Source: UMGS1889 sp900556055
GTDB taxonomy: Bacteria > Bacillota > Clostridia > Oscillospirales > Ruminococcaceae
NCBI GenBank assembly: GCA_902463265.1
Contig: CABQEV010000002.1
Location: 196,509-260,508, forward strand
Length of the DNA stretch: 64,000 nt
Direction: 5' to 3'
Part shown: positions 1 to 7,437 of the stretch, piece after piece
Layout: every line of letters begins with the position of its first letter
Numbering within the stretch: the stretch's first letter is position 1
Notes under the pieces: model-generated
What the model was told of the DNA's origin: nothing
What the model saw: the letters and a program-made list of their open reading frames with translations, nothing else
Databases searched by the model: none
Position numbers and translations under genes: made by a program

Positions 1-565
1 GCATTTTTTGCCCGATATTTATGTTCCGTGTGAGGTCTGCAAGGGTAAGCGGTATAACCGTGAAACTCTTGAAGTCAGGTATAAGGGCAAGAGCATATAC
101 GATGTTCTCGAAATGACGGTAGATGAAGGTGCGGAATTTTTTGCAAATATCCCGAAGATCGCCCGCAAGCTCAACACCCTGCGTGATGTCGGACTCGGCT
201 ATATCAAGATCGGACAGCCCGCAACCACGCTTTCCGGCGGCGAAGCACAGCGTGTAAAGCTTGCGACGGAGCTTTCAAAGCGTTCGACAGGCAGGACGTT
301 CTATATCCTAGACGAGCCTACGACGGGACTGCATTCCTATGATGTCCAGAAGCTTATCGAGGTGCTTCAGGCACTTGCGGATACGGGAAATACCGTCCTT
401 GTCATCGAACACAACCTTGATGTCATAAAGGTTTCGGATTATGTCATTGACCTTGGCCCCGAGGGCGGAAGCGGCGGCGGAACTCTCGTAAAATGCGGTA
501 CTCCCGAGGAGATCGCAGCCTGCGAAAAGTCGTATACGGGTATGTATCTGAAGAAAATGCTCTGA
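1..565 (+). CDS. uvrA: UvrA excinuclease ATPase subunit, C-terminal part (cut by window edge)
   Basis: C-terminal end of the nucleotide-excision-repair damage sensor UvrA; the gene begins before base 1 and reads in frame from base 2. The visible part opens with the second half of a zinc finger (PCEVC, then GKRYN), followed by the ABC signature LSGGEAQRVKLATEL and Walker B YILDEPTTGLH, then the H-loop region VIEHNLDV. These are the second nucleotide-binding domain of UvrA. In the cell it loads UvrB on damaged DNA; uvrB lies separately near 49 kb. The start is not visible, so length cannot be judged. Confidence 0.95.
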   Translation, partial: HFLPDIYVPCEVCKGKRYNRETLEVRYKGKSIYDVLEMTVDEGAEFFANIPKIARKLNTLRDVGLGYIKIGQPATTLSGGEAQRVKLATELSKRSTGRTFYILDEPTTGLHSYDVQKLIEVLQALADTGNTVLVIEHNLDVIKVSDYVIDLGPEGGSGGGTLVKCGTPEEIAACEKSYTGMYLKKML

Positions 566-576
566 TTTATAACGGA

Positions 577-612
577 AAATGTCTGTCAGCCGGATATCTG
601 ACAGACATTTTT
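577..612 (+). terminator. Rho-independent terminator of uvrA
   Basis: A 12-13 bp stem (AATGTCTGTCAG paired with CTGACAGACATT) with an 8-nt loop runs straight into TTTTT, 11 bases after the uvrA stop. Confidence 0.85.
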
Positions 613-675
613 ATTGAATATTAATATAATTTTATATGTGATTTTGTGCAATGTTCTGAAAGTAGCTTTCGGGAC

Positions 676-704
676 TTGCATTTTCTTTTTCATTGTGATA
701 TAAT
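676..704 (+). promoter_or_regulatory. Sigma-A promoter of the tRNA-Gln cluster
   Basis: TTGCAT (676-681) and TATAAT (699-704) are separated by 17 bp and lie about 70 bp before the first tRNA. Confidence 0.75.
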
Positions 705-770
705 AACTAACGTCGTCAAATGAGGTATTTGATGCAGAAGTTGGCAGATGGCTGTTGCTTCGCTGCATTT

Positions 771-846
771 TGGGGTATAGCCAAGCGGTAAGGCAGCGGA
801 CTTTGACTCCGTCATTCCGATGGTTCGAATCCATCTATCCCAACCA
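771..846 (+). tRNA. tRNA-Gln (anticodon TTG)
   Basis: 76-nt cloverleaf with acceptor TGGGGTA/TATCCCA, anticodon loop CTTTGAC (TTG, glutamine), T-arm GGTTCGAATCC and an encoded 3' CCA. Confidence 0.93.
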
Positions 847-851
847 GTTAC

Positions 852-927
852 TGGGGTGTCGCCAAGTGGTAAGGCAGATGACTCTGACTCATCCATTCCG
901 AGGGTTCAAATCCTTCCACCCCAACCA
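852..927 (+). tRNA. tRNA-Gln (anticodon CTG), copy 1
   Basis: 76-nt cloverleaf with acceptor TGGGGTG/CACCCCA, anticodon loop CTCTGAC (CTG, glutamine), and encoded CCA. Only five bases separate it from the previous tRNA, so the two are co-transcribed. Confidence 0.93.
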
Positions 928-933
928 AAACGG

Positions 934-964
934 AAAAACAGAAGCCGTGTGACTTCTGTTTTTC
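934..964 (+). terminator. Terminator inside the tRNA-Gln cluster
   Basis: Stem AAAAACAGAAG/CTTCTGTTTTT with an 8-nt loop ending in a T-run, lying between the second and third tRNA. Read-through would be needed for the third tRNA unless it has its own promoter, which I do not see clearly. Confidence 0.75.
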
Positions 965-985
965 TGAAAATTTAATATCCCATAT

Positions 986-1061
986 TGGGGTGTCGCCAAG
1001 CGGTAAGGCAGATGACTCTGACTCATCCATTCCGAGGGTTCAAATCCTTCCACCCCAACCA
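986..1061 (+). tRNA. tRNA-Gln (anticodon CTG), copy 2
   Basis: 76-nt cloverleaf that differs from the copy at 852-927 by a single base in the D loop (AAGCGG instead of AAGTGG). Same CTG anticodon and encoded CCA. A recent tandem duplication is the simplest explanation. Confidence 0.93.
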
Positions 1062-1064
1062 GAT

Positions 1065-1104
1065 AAGCCCGATGGTTTTGATACGAAGCTATCGGGCTTT
1101 TTGT
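1065..1104 (+). terminator. Terminator after the tRNA-Gln cluster
   Basis: AAGCCCGAT pairs with ATCGGGCTT and is followed by TTTTGTTT. Confidence 0.8.
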
Positions 1105-1168
1105 TTGAGATAAGCACGATCATCTGATATAGTTGATTCTATAAATCGGGATTTGAGGTGTCATGAAA

Positions 1169-1792
1169 ATGATATTTAAAAAAATTGACAGAAACAGTTG
1201 GCCACGAAAAGAGTATTTTGAATTCTACTTTACAAATGTACCTTGTACATACAGCATGACCGTCAAAATGGATATTACACCAATAAAGGAAAAGCAAATG
1301 AAGCTATATCCTGCAATGCTTTATTATCTTGCAACGATCGTAAACCGCCATTCGGAGTTTAGAACAGCAATCAATCAAACGGGCGAATTGGGGATATATG
1401 ACGAGATGATACCCAGCTATACCATATTTCATGCGGATACAGAAACATTTTCAAACCTTTGGACTACATATATGCCCGATTTTAAAACATTTTCTGCGGC
1501 TTATGAAAATGATATGCAGAATTATGGGAACAATCATAGTATTATAGGAAAGCCCGATGCTCCTGAAAATGTTTTTACAGTATCTATGATACCTTGGTCA
1601 ACATTTGAGGGCTTTAATTTGAATTTGCAGAAAGGGTATGATTATTTAACCCCCATTTTTACGATGGGAAAATATTATCAGGAAGATGGACGAACAATAC
1701 TGCCTTTGGCAATCCAAGTTCATCATGCCGTTTGTGACGGATTTCATATCTGTCGTTTTGTAAATGAACTGCAAGAATTGATAAATGGTTAA
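1169..1792 (+). CDS. cat: Type A chloramphenicol O-acetyltransferase, CatP-like
   Basis: Acetyl-CoA-dependent enzyme that acetylates the 3-hydroxyl of chloramphenicol in the cytoplasm. The catalytic histidine motif HHAVCDGFH lies near the C-terminus, and the substrate-pocket stretches SMTVKMDIT and PWSTFEGFNLN are those of the classical trimeric CAT. From memory the whole protein lines up without gaps with clostridial CatP/CatD of Tn4451-type elements, including the 207-residue length. I prefer the ATG at 1169 over the one at 1163: GAGGTG at 1155-1160 is then 8 nt away, and the protein begins M-I-F-K-K-I-D-R-N, as CatP does. The gene sits between a tRNA cluster and fur without visible mobility genes and is more AT-rich than its neighbours, which suggests acquisition. 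Whether it is expressed is not shown. Confidence 0.93.
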   Translation: MIFKKIDRNSWPRKEYFEFYFTNVPCTYSMTVKMDITPIKEKQMKLYPAMLYYLATIVNRHSEFRTAINQTGELGIYDEMIPSYTIFHADTETFSNLWTTYMPDFKTFSAAYENDMQNYGNNHSIIGKPDAPENVFTVSMIPWSTFEGFNLNLQKGYDYLTPIFTMGKYYQEDGRTILPLAIQVHHAVCDGFHICRFVNELQELING

Positions 1793-1875
1793 ATTCCAAT
1801 TTGGCGGACGGATAAATATGTTTTCGCTTTTAAGTGAAACCACTTGAACCCGTACCATTATTATAAGCTGCTGTG

Positions 1876-1909
1876 CAAAAAAAGCCCTGCCGGTATCCGA
1901 CGGGGCTTG
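1876..1909 (-). terminator. Terminator of the Fur-family gene
   Basis: Read on the minus strand, AAGCCCCG...CGGGGCTT-like arms with a short loop end in GGGCTTTTTTTG just past the regulator's stop codon. Confidence 0.75.
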
Positions 1910-1912
1910 ATA

Positions 1913-2311
1913 CTATTCTATCATTACGATCCTGTCTTTTGATATGCATTCTGCACATCTTCCACTGAAAACTATCGTGTGTTCGGTAACTTCGCAGCCG
2001 TATTTTCGGGATATTTCGCTGTTGATATCCGCCTGATAGGGATAATCGACATCGGTCACTCTGTCACATTCCCTGCATCTGAAATGATAATGACCGACAG
2101 TGTTGAAATCGAAGCGGTCGGCTGCATCGGGGATAAGCACACGCAGTATAGTACCTTGTTCCGCAAGTACATTCAGATTCCGGTAGACTGTGCCTCGGCT
2201 GATGTTCGGGTGAGCAGCGTTGATCTCACGATATATTTCTTCGGCGGTCGGATGGGTCTTTAGCGCCCTGACTGCTGAAAGCACAATGCTTCGCTGTATG
2301 GTGTTTCTCAT
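1913..2311 (-). CDS. Fur/PerR-family transcriptional regulator
   Basis: Metal-dependent repressor of the Fur superfamily (132 aa, usual length about 140). The N-terminal winged helix contains HPTAEEIYREI and the recognition helix region NISRGTVYRNLNVL. The dimerisation half has the structural zinc cysteines CREC and CAEC, and HYHFRC carries the conserved metal-site histidines. The CxxC pairs plus the aspartate/histidine pattern favour a PerR-like peroxide sensor over an iron-sensing Fur, but the two cannot be separated safely by eye. Start ATG at 2311 has GGAG 6 nt upstream. It stands alone, with its own consensus promoter. Confidence 0.88.
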   Translation of the reverse strand: MRNTIQRSIVLSAVRALKTHPTAEEIYREINAAHPNISRGTVYRNLNVLAEQGTILRVLIPDAADRFDFNTVGHYHFRCRECDRVTDVDYPYQADINSEISRKYGCEVTEHTIVFSGRCAECISKDRIVMIE

Positions 2312-2353
2312 AATAATCTCCGTTATCAGTAATAAGTATCAATTAGTAATTAT

Positions 2354-2382
2354 ATTATACAATGGAAATATGCCGATGTCAA
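2354..2382 (-). promoter_or_regulatory. Consensus promoter of the Fur/PerR-type gene
   Basis: On the minus strand TTGACA (2382-2377) and TATAAT (2359-2354) are 17 bp apart. The stretch from the -10 to the gene (2312-2353) is AT-rich and partly symmetric, which could hold an autoregulatory site; no clear PerR box is certain. Confidence 0.75.
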
Positions 2383-2506
2383 TAGATTTTTCGGGAATAT
2401 GCCGCGGAAAAATCCGTATATATAATATGTATACTCAAAAATCGGAACAGAAGCACGGAAAAAATTGAACAAAATGAAAAAATATCGGTTTTTTCGGAAA
2501 AATCCC

Positions 2507-2535
2507 TTGACAATCGGATGCCGATGTGTTAGAAT
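2507..2535 (+). promoter_or_regulatory. Promoter of the rplU-prp-rpmA operon
   Basis: TTGACA (2507-2512), 17-bp spacer, TAGAAT (2530-2535). Together with the divergent promoter and the leader below this accounts for the 316 bp between the Fur-family gene and rplU. Confidence 0.8.
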
Positions 2536-2540
2536 AATAA

Positions 2541-2624
2541 AGCCGCATATGTCGGGCTTGTTAAAGTGTGCATTATTGATGCACCGCCCGTTGTAGCGAG
2601 TTTTGTGAAAAGGCAGGTGCCGTA
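2541..2624 (+). promoter_or_regulatory. Putative ribosomal protein L21 leader RNA
   Basis: The 5' UTR of rplU folds a hairpin GTGCATTATTGATGCAC and then carries CCCGTTGTAGCGAG and GGCAGGTGCC immediately before the start, which resembles the L21 autoregulatory leader known upstream of rplU in Firmicutes. In this leader L21 is thought to bind its own mRNA. Assignment is from memory of the consensus, not a covariance-model hit. Confidence 0.55.
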
Positions 2625-2627
2625 AAA

Positions 2628-2939
2628 ATGTACGCAGTTATTGAAACAGGCGGTAAGCAGTATCAGGTAAACGAAGGCGATGAGATCTTCATCGAGAAGC
2701 TCGGAGCAGAGGCTGACGAGACAGTTACTTTTGATAAGGTTATCGCAGTAGGCAAGGATTCAGGTCTGGAGGTTGGCGCTCCTTATGTTTCCGGCGCATC
2801 CGTAGAGGCTAAGGTTATCAAGAATGGTAAGTCCAAGAAGATCACAGTCTTCACTTACAAGCCTAAGAAGAGCTCCAGCAGAAAAATGGGCCACAGACAG
2901 CCCTATACTAAGGTCAGAATCGACGCTATCAAGGCTTGA
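2628..2939 (+). CDS. rplU: 50S ribosomal protein L21
   Basis: Binds 23S rRNA in the large subunit. Full-length at 103 aa, opening with MYAVIETGGKQYQV and ending with the basic RKMGHRQPYTKVRIDAI block typical of L21. First gene of the conserved Firmicute operon rplU-prp-rpmA, with obgE downstream. Codon use is strongly biased, as expected for a highly expressed ribosomal gene. Confidence 0.98.
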   Translation: MYAVIETGGKQYQVNEGDEIFIEKLGAEADETVTFDKVIAVGKDSGLEVGAPYVSGASVEAKVIKNGKSKKITVFTYKPKKSSSRKMGHRQPYTKVRIDAIKA

Positions 2940-2941
2940 TC

Positions 2942-3265
2942 ATGATCAACGCTGTTTTTTACAGAAAACAGAGTCTGCTGAGTGGTTTCAGTGTTTCCGG
3001 ACATTCGGGATATGCCGAGGCAGGCAGCGACATCGTGTGCGCTGCGGTCTCTTCGGCTGTTCAGCTGACATGCAATACGATAACCGATTTCTTCGGGAAC
3101 GATGCAGAGGTCAGTGCGGATGAAAACAGGATATCACTGATGCTTACGGATTACTGCGGAGCAGATGAATGTTCGTTTCAGCTTATTGAAAGTCTGAAAA
3201 CTCATCTTGAAATTATCTCGCAGGATTACAAGGGAACGATTAAGTTATCTATTACGGAGGTGTAA
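2942..3265 (+). CDS. prp: Ribosomal-processing cysteine protease Prp
   Basis: Cysteine protease (107 aa) that removes the N-terminal extension of ribosomal protein L27 in Firmicutes. The catalytic pair is visible as GHSGYAEAG (His) and DIVCAAVS (Cys), with the family's spacing of about 11 residues. It lies between rplU and rpmA, the diagnostic position. The next gene encodes an L27 with the matching cleavage signal. I chose ATG 2942 over an upstream TTG because the protein then starts M-I-N-A-V, as is usual; the rplU stop is 2 bp upstream, so coupling is likely. Confidence 0.93.
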   Translation: MINAVFYRKQSLLSGFSVSGHSGYAEAGSDIVCAAVSSAVQLTCNTITDFFGNDAEVSADENRISLMLTDYCGADECSFQLIESLKTHLEIISQDYKGTIKLSITEV

Positions 3266-3270
3266 CTGAA

Positions 3271-3549
3271 ATGATTAGAATTTCCATGCAGTTTTTTGCT
3301 CATAAAAAGGGAATGGGTTCTACCAAGAACGGCCGTGATTCTGAGTCCAAGAGACTTGGTGTCAAGAGAGCTGACGGTCAGGCAGTAATTGCCGGCAATA
3401 TCCTCGTTCGCCAGAGAGGTACTCATATCCACGCAGGTGAAAACGTAGGACGCGGTTCCGATGATACTCTGTTCGCTAAGATCGACGGAACAGTAAAGTT
3501 CGAGCGTGTCGGACGTGACCGCAAGAAGGTAAGCGTATACGCTGACTGA
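3271..3549 (+). CDS. rpmA: 50S ribosomal protein L27 with Prp-cleaved N-terminal extension
   Basis: L27 sits at the peptidyl-transferase centre. The predicted protein begins MIRISMQFF and then AHKKGMGSTKNGRDS; the QFF/A junction is the Prp cleavage site known from Staphylococcus aureus. The remainder is a complete L27 (92 aa before processing). SD sequence GGAGG precedes the start by a few bases. Presence of both the signal and the protease in one operon indicates that cleavage is part of ribosome maturation in this organism. Confidence 0.97.
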   Translation: MIRISMQFFAHKKGMGSTKNGRDSESKRLGVKRADGQAVIAGNILVRQRGTHIHAGENVGRGSDDTLFAKIDGTVKFERVGRDRKKVSVYAD

Positions 3550-3562
3550 TTTTGCATATGCT

Positions 3563-3593
3563 AACCCATGATCGGGTTAACCCATAATGGGTT
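3563..3593 (+). repeat. Tandem small hairpins between rpmA and obgE
   Basis: Two adjacent short hairpins share the arms AACCC and GGGTT (3563-3578 and 3579-3593). They stand directly in front of the terminator at 3606, so they may take part in attenuating expression of obgE. Confidence 0.5.
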
Positions 3594-3605
3594 GTGCGAA
3601 TAATC

Positions 3606-3634
3606 AGGGGTGGGGTTATGCCCCGCCCCTTTTT
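3606..3634 (+). terminator. Terminator or attenuator between rpmA and obgE
   Basis: GC-rich stem AGGGGTGGGG/CCCCGCCCCT with loop TTATG followed by TTTTT. Transcription of the ribosomal genes would mostly stop here, lowering the amount of Obg made. Confidence 0.85.
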
Positions 3635-3688
3635 GTATGCAGGGCTTTCCGAGCCGCAGAAATTGCCTGCGGAGAAAAGAGGTATAAA

Positions 3689-4969
3689 ATGTTCGTAGAT
3701 AAGGCAAAAATCAGGATCAAAGCAGGCGACGGAGGAGACGGAGCGGTTTCGTTCCACCGTGAAAAGTATGTTGCATCGGGCGGTCCCGACGGCGGCGACG
3801 GCGGCAGAGGCGGCGACATTGTTTTTGCTGCCGACGATAACCTGTCAACGCTGCTTGATTTCAGATACAAAAGAAAATATTTTGCGGAAAAGGGCGAGAA
3901 CGGCGGCGCAAGAAACTGCACAGGCAGAAATGCGCCCGATCTCGTTATAAAGGTACCGAGAGGAACAGTCATAAAGGACGCAAATACGGGAAGAATTCTT
4001 GCCGATATATCCACAGAGGAGCCTAAGACCGTCGCAAAGGGCGGCAAGGGCGGCAAGGGAAATGCCAGATTTGCGACTCCTACACGTCAGATACCGAGAT
4101 TTGCAAAGCCGGGATTTCCCGGACAGGAGTTTGAGGTTATCCTTGAGCTCAAGCTTCTTGCTGATGTCGGACTTGTAGGATTCCCGAATGTCGGAAAATC
4201 CACGCTTATCTCAGTGGTATCCGCCGCAAAGCCAAAGATCGCAAACTATCACTTTACAACGCTTACTCCGGTTCTCGGAGTTGTGGGCGTTTCCGAGGGA
4301 AAATCCTTTGTTATGGCGGATATCCCGGGACTTATCGAGGGTGCTTCGGACGGAGTAGGCCTTGGTCATGAGTTCCTCCGTCATGTTGACAGATGTCGCC
4401 TTATCGTTCATGTTGTCGATGTTTCGGGCATTGAGGGACGTGATCCCAAGGAAGATTATGAGATAATTAACAGAGAGCTTGCAAACTTCAGCGAGGATCT
4501 CGCTGTCCGTCCGCAGATCGTTGCGGCGAACAAATGCGATATTGCAGATGAAGAAATGAAGGCGGATTTCAGAAAATATATCGAGGATAAGGGGATACCT
4601 TACTTTGAGATATCCGCAGCGTCCGCTCAGGGTACTAAGGAGCTTATAAACGCCGTATCTGCGGAGCTGGACAAGCTGCCGCCTATCAGAGAATACGAGG
4701 CTCAGCCGCTTACTCAGGCTGATCTTGACGAGATGGCGGGCGTCGGACAGAGGTTTGAGGTCACCAGAGGCGACGATGGCGTGTTCTATGTCGAAGCACC
4801 TTGGCTCGAAAGCGTTATGCGTACCGTTGATATGGACGATTATTCATCTATGCAGTATTTCCAGAGAGTCCTGCGCAATACAGGTATCATTGACAAGCTT
4901 GAAGAAATGGGTATCAAAGAGGGAGATACCGTTGATATATTCGGATTTGAATTCGATTTCGTATTCTGA
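3689..4969 (+). CDS. obgE: GTPase Obg/CgtA
   Basis: Essential ribosome-associated GTPase (426 aa) acting in 50S assembly and stress response. The glycine-rich Obg fold (residues 1-160, e.g. GGPDGGDGGRGGDIVF) is followed by the G domain with GFPNVGKST (G1), DIPGLIEG (G3) and ANKCD (G4), and then the C-terminal OCT domain ending DTVDIFGFEFDF. Start ATG 3689 has AGAGG 6 nt upstream; the longer open frame back to 3587 would include the terminator and is not coding. Follows rpmA as in most Firmicutes. Confidence 0.97.
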   Translation: MFVDKAKIRIKAGDGGDGAVSFHREKYVASGGPDGGDGGRGGDIVFAADDNLSTLLDFRYKRKYFAEKGENGGARNCTGRNAPDLVIKVPRGTVIKDANTGRILADISTEEPKTVAKGGKGGKGNARFATPTRQIPRFAKPGFPGQEFEVILELKLLADVGLVGFPNVGKSTLISVVSAAKPKIANYHFTTLTPVLGVVGVSEGKSFVMADIPGLIEGASDGVGLGHEFLRHVDRCRLIVHVVDVSGIEGRDPKEDYEIINRELANFSEDLAVRPQIVAANKCDIADEEMKADFRKYIEDKGIPYFEISAASAQGTKELINAVSAELDKLPPIREYEAQPLTQADLDEMAGVGQRFEVTRGDDGVFYVEAPWLESVMRTVDMDDYSSMQYFQRVLRNTGIIDKLEEMGIKEGDTVDIFGFEFDFVF

Positions 4970-4990
4970 TCCGCTTTCGGGGTGCTTTTT

Positions 4991-5488
4991 ATGTATATTG
5001 CTCTGCGTGACTGGTCATCAAGCTACTCTGCGGATTTTGCGAGAGTTGCGAACAATATTAACATCGCCCGATATCAGAGGGATATGTTCCCGCACCCCTG
5101 TTCGCAGGTCAGTGCGGAGCGCTACATAAGAGTCTGCCGTGATATGGACGGCATATGTTCAAAGGCGATATTTGCCGACGACGAATTTGTGGGATTTGTA
5201 GGTGCATCCGCCAAGGACGACGTTTCCTGCAAAAGTGCCGAGCTGGGCTATTGGCTGGACGAAAAATACTGGGGAATGGGCATTATGACAGGTGCCGTAA
5301 AGCTTTTTACGGAATATTATTTCGATAATTATGATGTCGTAAGGCTCTATGCCATAACCTTTGCGGATAATGTCGGCTCATGCAGAGTGCTTGAAAAAGC
5401 AGGCTATCAGCTGGAGGGCATAATGAGAAAATCCGCTTATAAAATGGGCGAATATCACGACTGCGCAATGTACGCTGTCGTGCGCTGA
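4991..5488 (+). CDS. GNAT N-acetyltransferase, RimJ/RimL type
   Basis: Predicted acetyl-CoA-dependent acetyltransferase (165 aa). The GNAT core is visible: AELGYWLDEKYWGMGIMT, with the family's signature W-x-x-G-[IY]-x-T/x-A region, then LYAITFADNVGSCRVLEKAGYQLEG, which is the classic N-x-x-S-x-x-[VL]-[LM]-E-K-x-G-[FY] motif of RimJ/RimL relatives. The substrate (protein N-terminus, ribosomal protein or small amine) cannot be told. ATG 4991 has GGGGTG 6 nt before it. It lies 21 bp after obgE and 13 bp before mrnC, so it is in the same operon. Confidence 0.88.
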   Translation: MYIALRDWSSSYSADFARVANNINIARYQRDMFPHPCSQVSAERYIRVCRDMDGICSKAIFADDEFVGFVGASAKDDVSCKSAELGYWLDEKYWGMGIMTGAVKLFTEYYFDNYDVVRLYAITFADNVGSCRVLEKAGYQLEGIMRKSAYKMGEYHDCAMYAVVR

Positions 5489-5501
5489 CGGAGGTTCGTG
5501 T

Positions 5502-5915
5502 ATGGTAACATTAGACAGACATTCGGCGATGCAGTACAGTCCGCTGACGCTTGCTTTTCTCGGGGATGCGGTCTATGAGCAGCTTGTAAGAGAGCGTCTT
5601 GTTCTGACGGCGAATATGCCCGTGAATAAGCTGCATAAGCTGGCGGTGGAGAGAGTGCGTGCTTCCTATCAGTCATCGGGAGTCGCCGCAGTCGAGGATA
5701 TGCTTACCGAGGACGAGCTTGCCGTGTACAAGCGCGGACGCAATGCGGGCGGTCATACGCCGCCGAAAAGCTCCGACGCAGTGGGTTACCGCCGTGCAAC
5801 AGGTCTTGAAAGCCTTTTCGGCTATCTGTATCTGACAGGTGCATCCGAGCGCATAAGCGAGCTTTTTGATGTAATATGGAATTCGGGGGAGGAAAAGGAA
5901 AATGATCGGTGCTGA
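5502..5915 (+). CDS. mrnC: Mini-ribonuclease III
   Basis: Homodimeric RNase III-like endonuclease without a dsRNA-binding domain that matures 23S rRNA ends in Firmicutes (137 aa, normal size). The family signature LAFLGDAVYEQLVRERL and the second half KRGRNA and GLESLFGYLYLTG are present; the acidic metal-binding residues lie in LGDAVYE and LESLFGYL. The SD GGAGG lies 11 nt upstream. It overlaps the following gene by 14 bp, indicating translational coupling. Confidence 0.92.
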   Translation: MVTLDRHSAMQYSPLTLAFLGDAVYEQLVRERLVLTANMPVNKLHKLAVERVRASYQSSGVAAVEDMLTEDELAVYKRGRNAGGHTPPKSSDAVGYRRATGLESLFGYLYLTGASERISELFDVIWNSGEEKENDRC

Positions 5916-6546
5916 AAATGTTAACCTTTGCTCATGCGAAAATGTGAACTGCTATGTCATCAGGGGCGAAAAGGGCGATATGCTGATAGATACCGGCAGT
6001 CTGAAATACCGTGATTACATAGAAACATGGCTTACTCATTACAACGTAAAGCTTATTATGCTGACGCACGGACATATTGACCAGAGCCAGAATGCAAAAT
6101 ATTTTTCCGAGCTGTACAATGCGCCCGTTATAATCAGCAAGTATGACTGCAATCTCGTGCTTGATAATATGAGCAGGGGCTGCTACTATCTCAATCCTGT
6201 CGGAAAGGTCATGGATATGATACTTGAACGCAGAGTCCACTGCGCAGATCTGCCGAGCAGAGATAAGCTGCTGTTTGCCGAGGAGGACAGTGCCGATGAA
6301 GCCGTGAAGGCTCTTGGCATCGAGGGCGATATAATCTCGCTGGACGGACATACAAGAGGTTCGGTAGGCTTTGTTCACGGCACTGATATTTACTGCGGAG
6401 ATGCTGCTGTGAATTTCAGAGGACGTTTGTGTGAAATGCCGATGTGTGAAAGCCCCAAGGCTGCAAAACGCTCATTCAGAAGAATTTTTGACCTTGTTCC
6501 GGAAAGAATTTTCTGCGGACACGGCGATATATATACCACATTTTAA
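5902..6546 (+). CDS. MBL-fold metallohydrolase with altered metal motif
   Basis: Metallo-beta-lactamase-fold protein (214 aa). Visible elements: strand DMLIDTGS, metal motif THGHIDQSQN, downstream GHTRGS, CGDA and CGHGD. In the usual H-x-H-x-D-H motif the last histidine, a ligand of the second metal, is glutamine here, so the site may bind one metal or bind the second differently. The rest of the metal ligands are kept, so it is probably still an enzyme; GHTRGS suits a glyoxalase II or RNase Z-like small hydrolase. It overlaps mrnC by 14 bp and ends 20 bp before yebC. Substrate unknown. Confidence 0.82.
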   Translation: MIGAENVNLCSCENVNCYVIRGEKGDMLIDTGSLKYRDYIETWLTHYNVKLIMLTHGHIDQSQNAKYFSELYNAPVIISKYDCNLVLDNMSRGCYYLNPVGKVMDMILERRVHCADLPSRDKLLFAEEDSADEAVKALGIEGDIISLDGHTRGSVGFVHGTDIYCGDAAVNFRGRLCEMPMCESPKAAKRSFRRIFDLVPERIFCGHGDIYTTF

Positions 6547-6565
6547 TTTAAGGAGAGATTAAACC

Positions 6566-7309
6566 ATGTCAGGTCATTCCAAATGGAACAATATCAAGAG
6601 AAAAAAGGAAGCAACAGACGGAGCAAAAGCCAAGGTCTTCACAAAGATCGGACGTGAGATCGCTGTATGCGTAAAGGAAGGCGGCGGAGATCCCAACAAC
6701 AACAGCAAGCTTCGTGATCTTATCGCAAAGGCTAAGTCCAACAACGTCCCCAACGATAACATCGACAGAGTTATCAAGAAGGCAATGGGCGACGGCGACA
6801 AGACAAGCTACGAGGCTAACGTTTACGAGGGCTATGGTCCGAGCGGAGTTGCCGTTATAGTTGAAACTCTGACTGACAATAAGAACAGAACAGCAGGCGA
6901 TATCCGTCATTATTTCGATAAGTTCGGCGGAAACCTCGGCACTTCAGGCTGTGTATCCTTCATGTTCTCCGATAAGGGTATCCTTGTTATCGAAAATAAG
7001 GGCTATGACGAGGATAAGGTCATGGATGACGTGTTTGATGCAGGCGCATCCGATTTCTCCATGGACGATGAGGCTATCGAGATCGAGGCAGAGCCTTCCG
7101 ATGTCGGCGCAGTAAGAGAAGCACTTGAAGCAAAGGGCTATACAGTCCTTTCCGCAGAGGTAGAGAAGATACCTGCAACATATACAACCCTTACAGATGA
7201 GGACGCTATCAGAAAGATGGGTCTTCTCCTTGAACATCTTGAAGATAACGACGATGTTCAGAATGTATATCACAACTGGGATATGCCTGAGGAAGAGGAC
7301 GAGGATTGA
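6566..7309 (+). CDS. yebC: YebC/PmpR (TACO1) family protein
   Basis: Full-length YebC-family protein (247 aa), starting MSGHSKWNNIKRKKEATD as nearly all members do, with the acidic C-terminal tail. Members were first called transcription regulators; those of the TACO1 branch act in translation of difficult proline tracts. Start has the strong SD AAGGAGAG. It is the last gene of the run that starts at rplU and is followed by a clear terminator. Confidence 0.95.
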   Translation: MSGHSKWNNIKRKKEATDGAKAKVFTKIGREIAVCVKEGGGDPNNNSKLRDLIAKAKSNNVPNDNIDRVIKKAMGDGDKTSYEANVYEGYGPSGVAVIVETLTDNKNRTAGDIRHYFDKFGGNLGTSGCVSFMFSDKGILVIENKGYDEDKVMDDVFDAGASDFSMDDEAIEIEAEPSDVGAVREALEAKGYTVLSAEVEKIPATYTTLTDEDAIRKMGLLLEHLEDNDDVQNVYHNWDMPEEEDED

Positions 7310-7321
7310 TACCGAGGCTGT

Positions 7322-7346
7322 ATAATTCTAATGGTTTTTTAGTATT
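7322..7346. repeat. Partial copy of the palindromic repeat element
   Basis: Twenty-four of 25 bases match the end of the complete element at 58514-58617 (AATTCTAATGG...TTTAGTATT, here in reverse orientation). Only one terminus is left. Confidence 0.6.
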
Positions 7347-7349
7347 GCC

Positions 7350-7386
7350 CCTCCATGTTTTTCGAAGCATGGAGGATTTTTTTATT
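7350..7386 (+). terminator. Terminator after yebC
   Basis: Stem CCTCCATG/CATGGAGG with a 10-nt loop followed by ATTTTTTTATTT. Confidence 0.85.
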
Positions 7387-7437
7387 TTCTGATAAAACAT
7401 TGACTTCTGCGTTGTCAATAGATGTGACCCAATAAAT

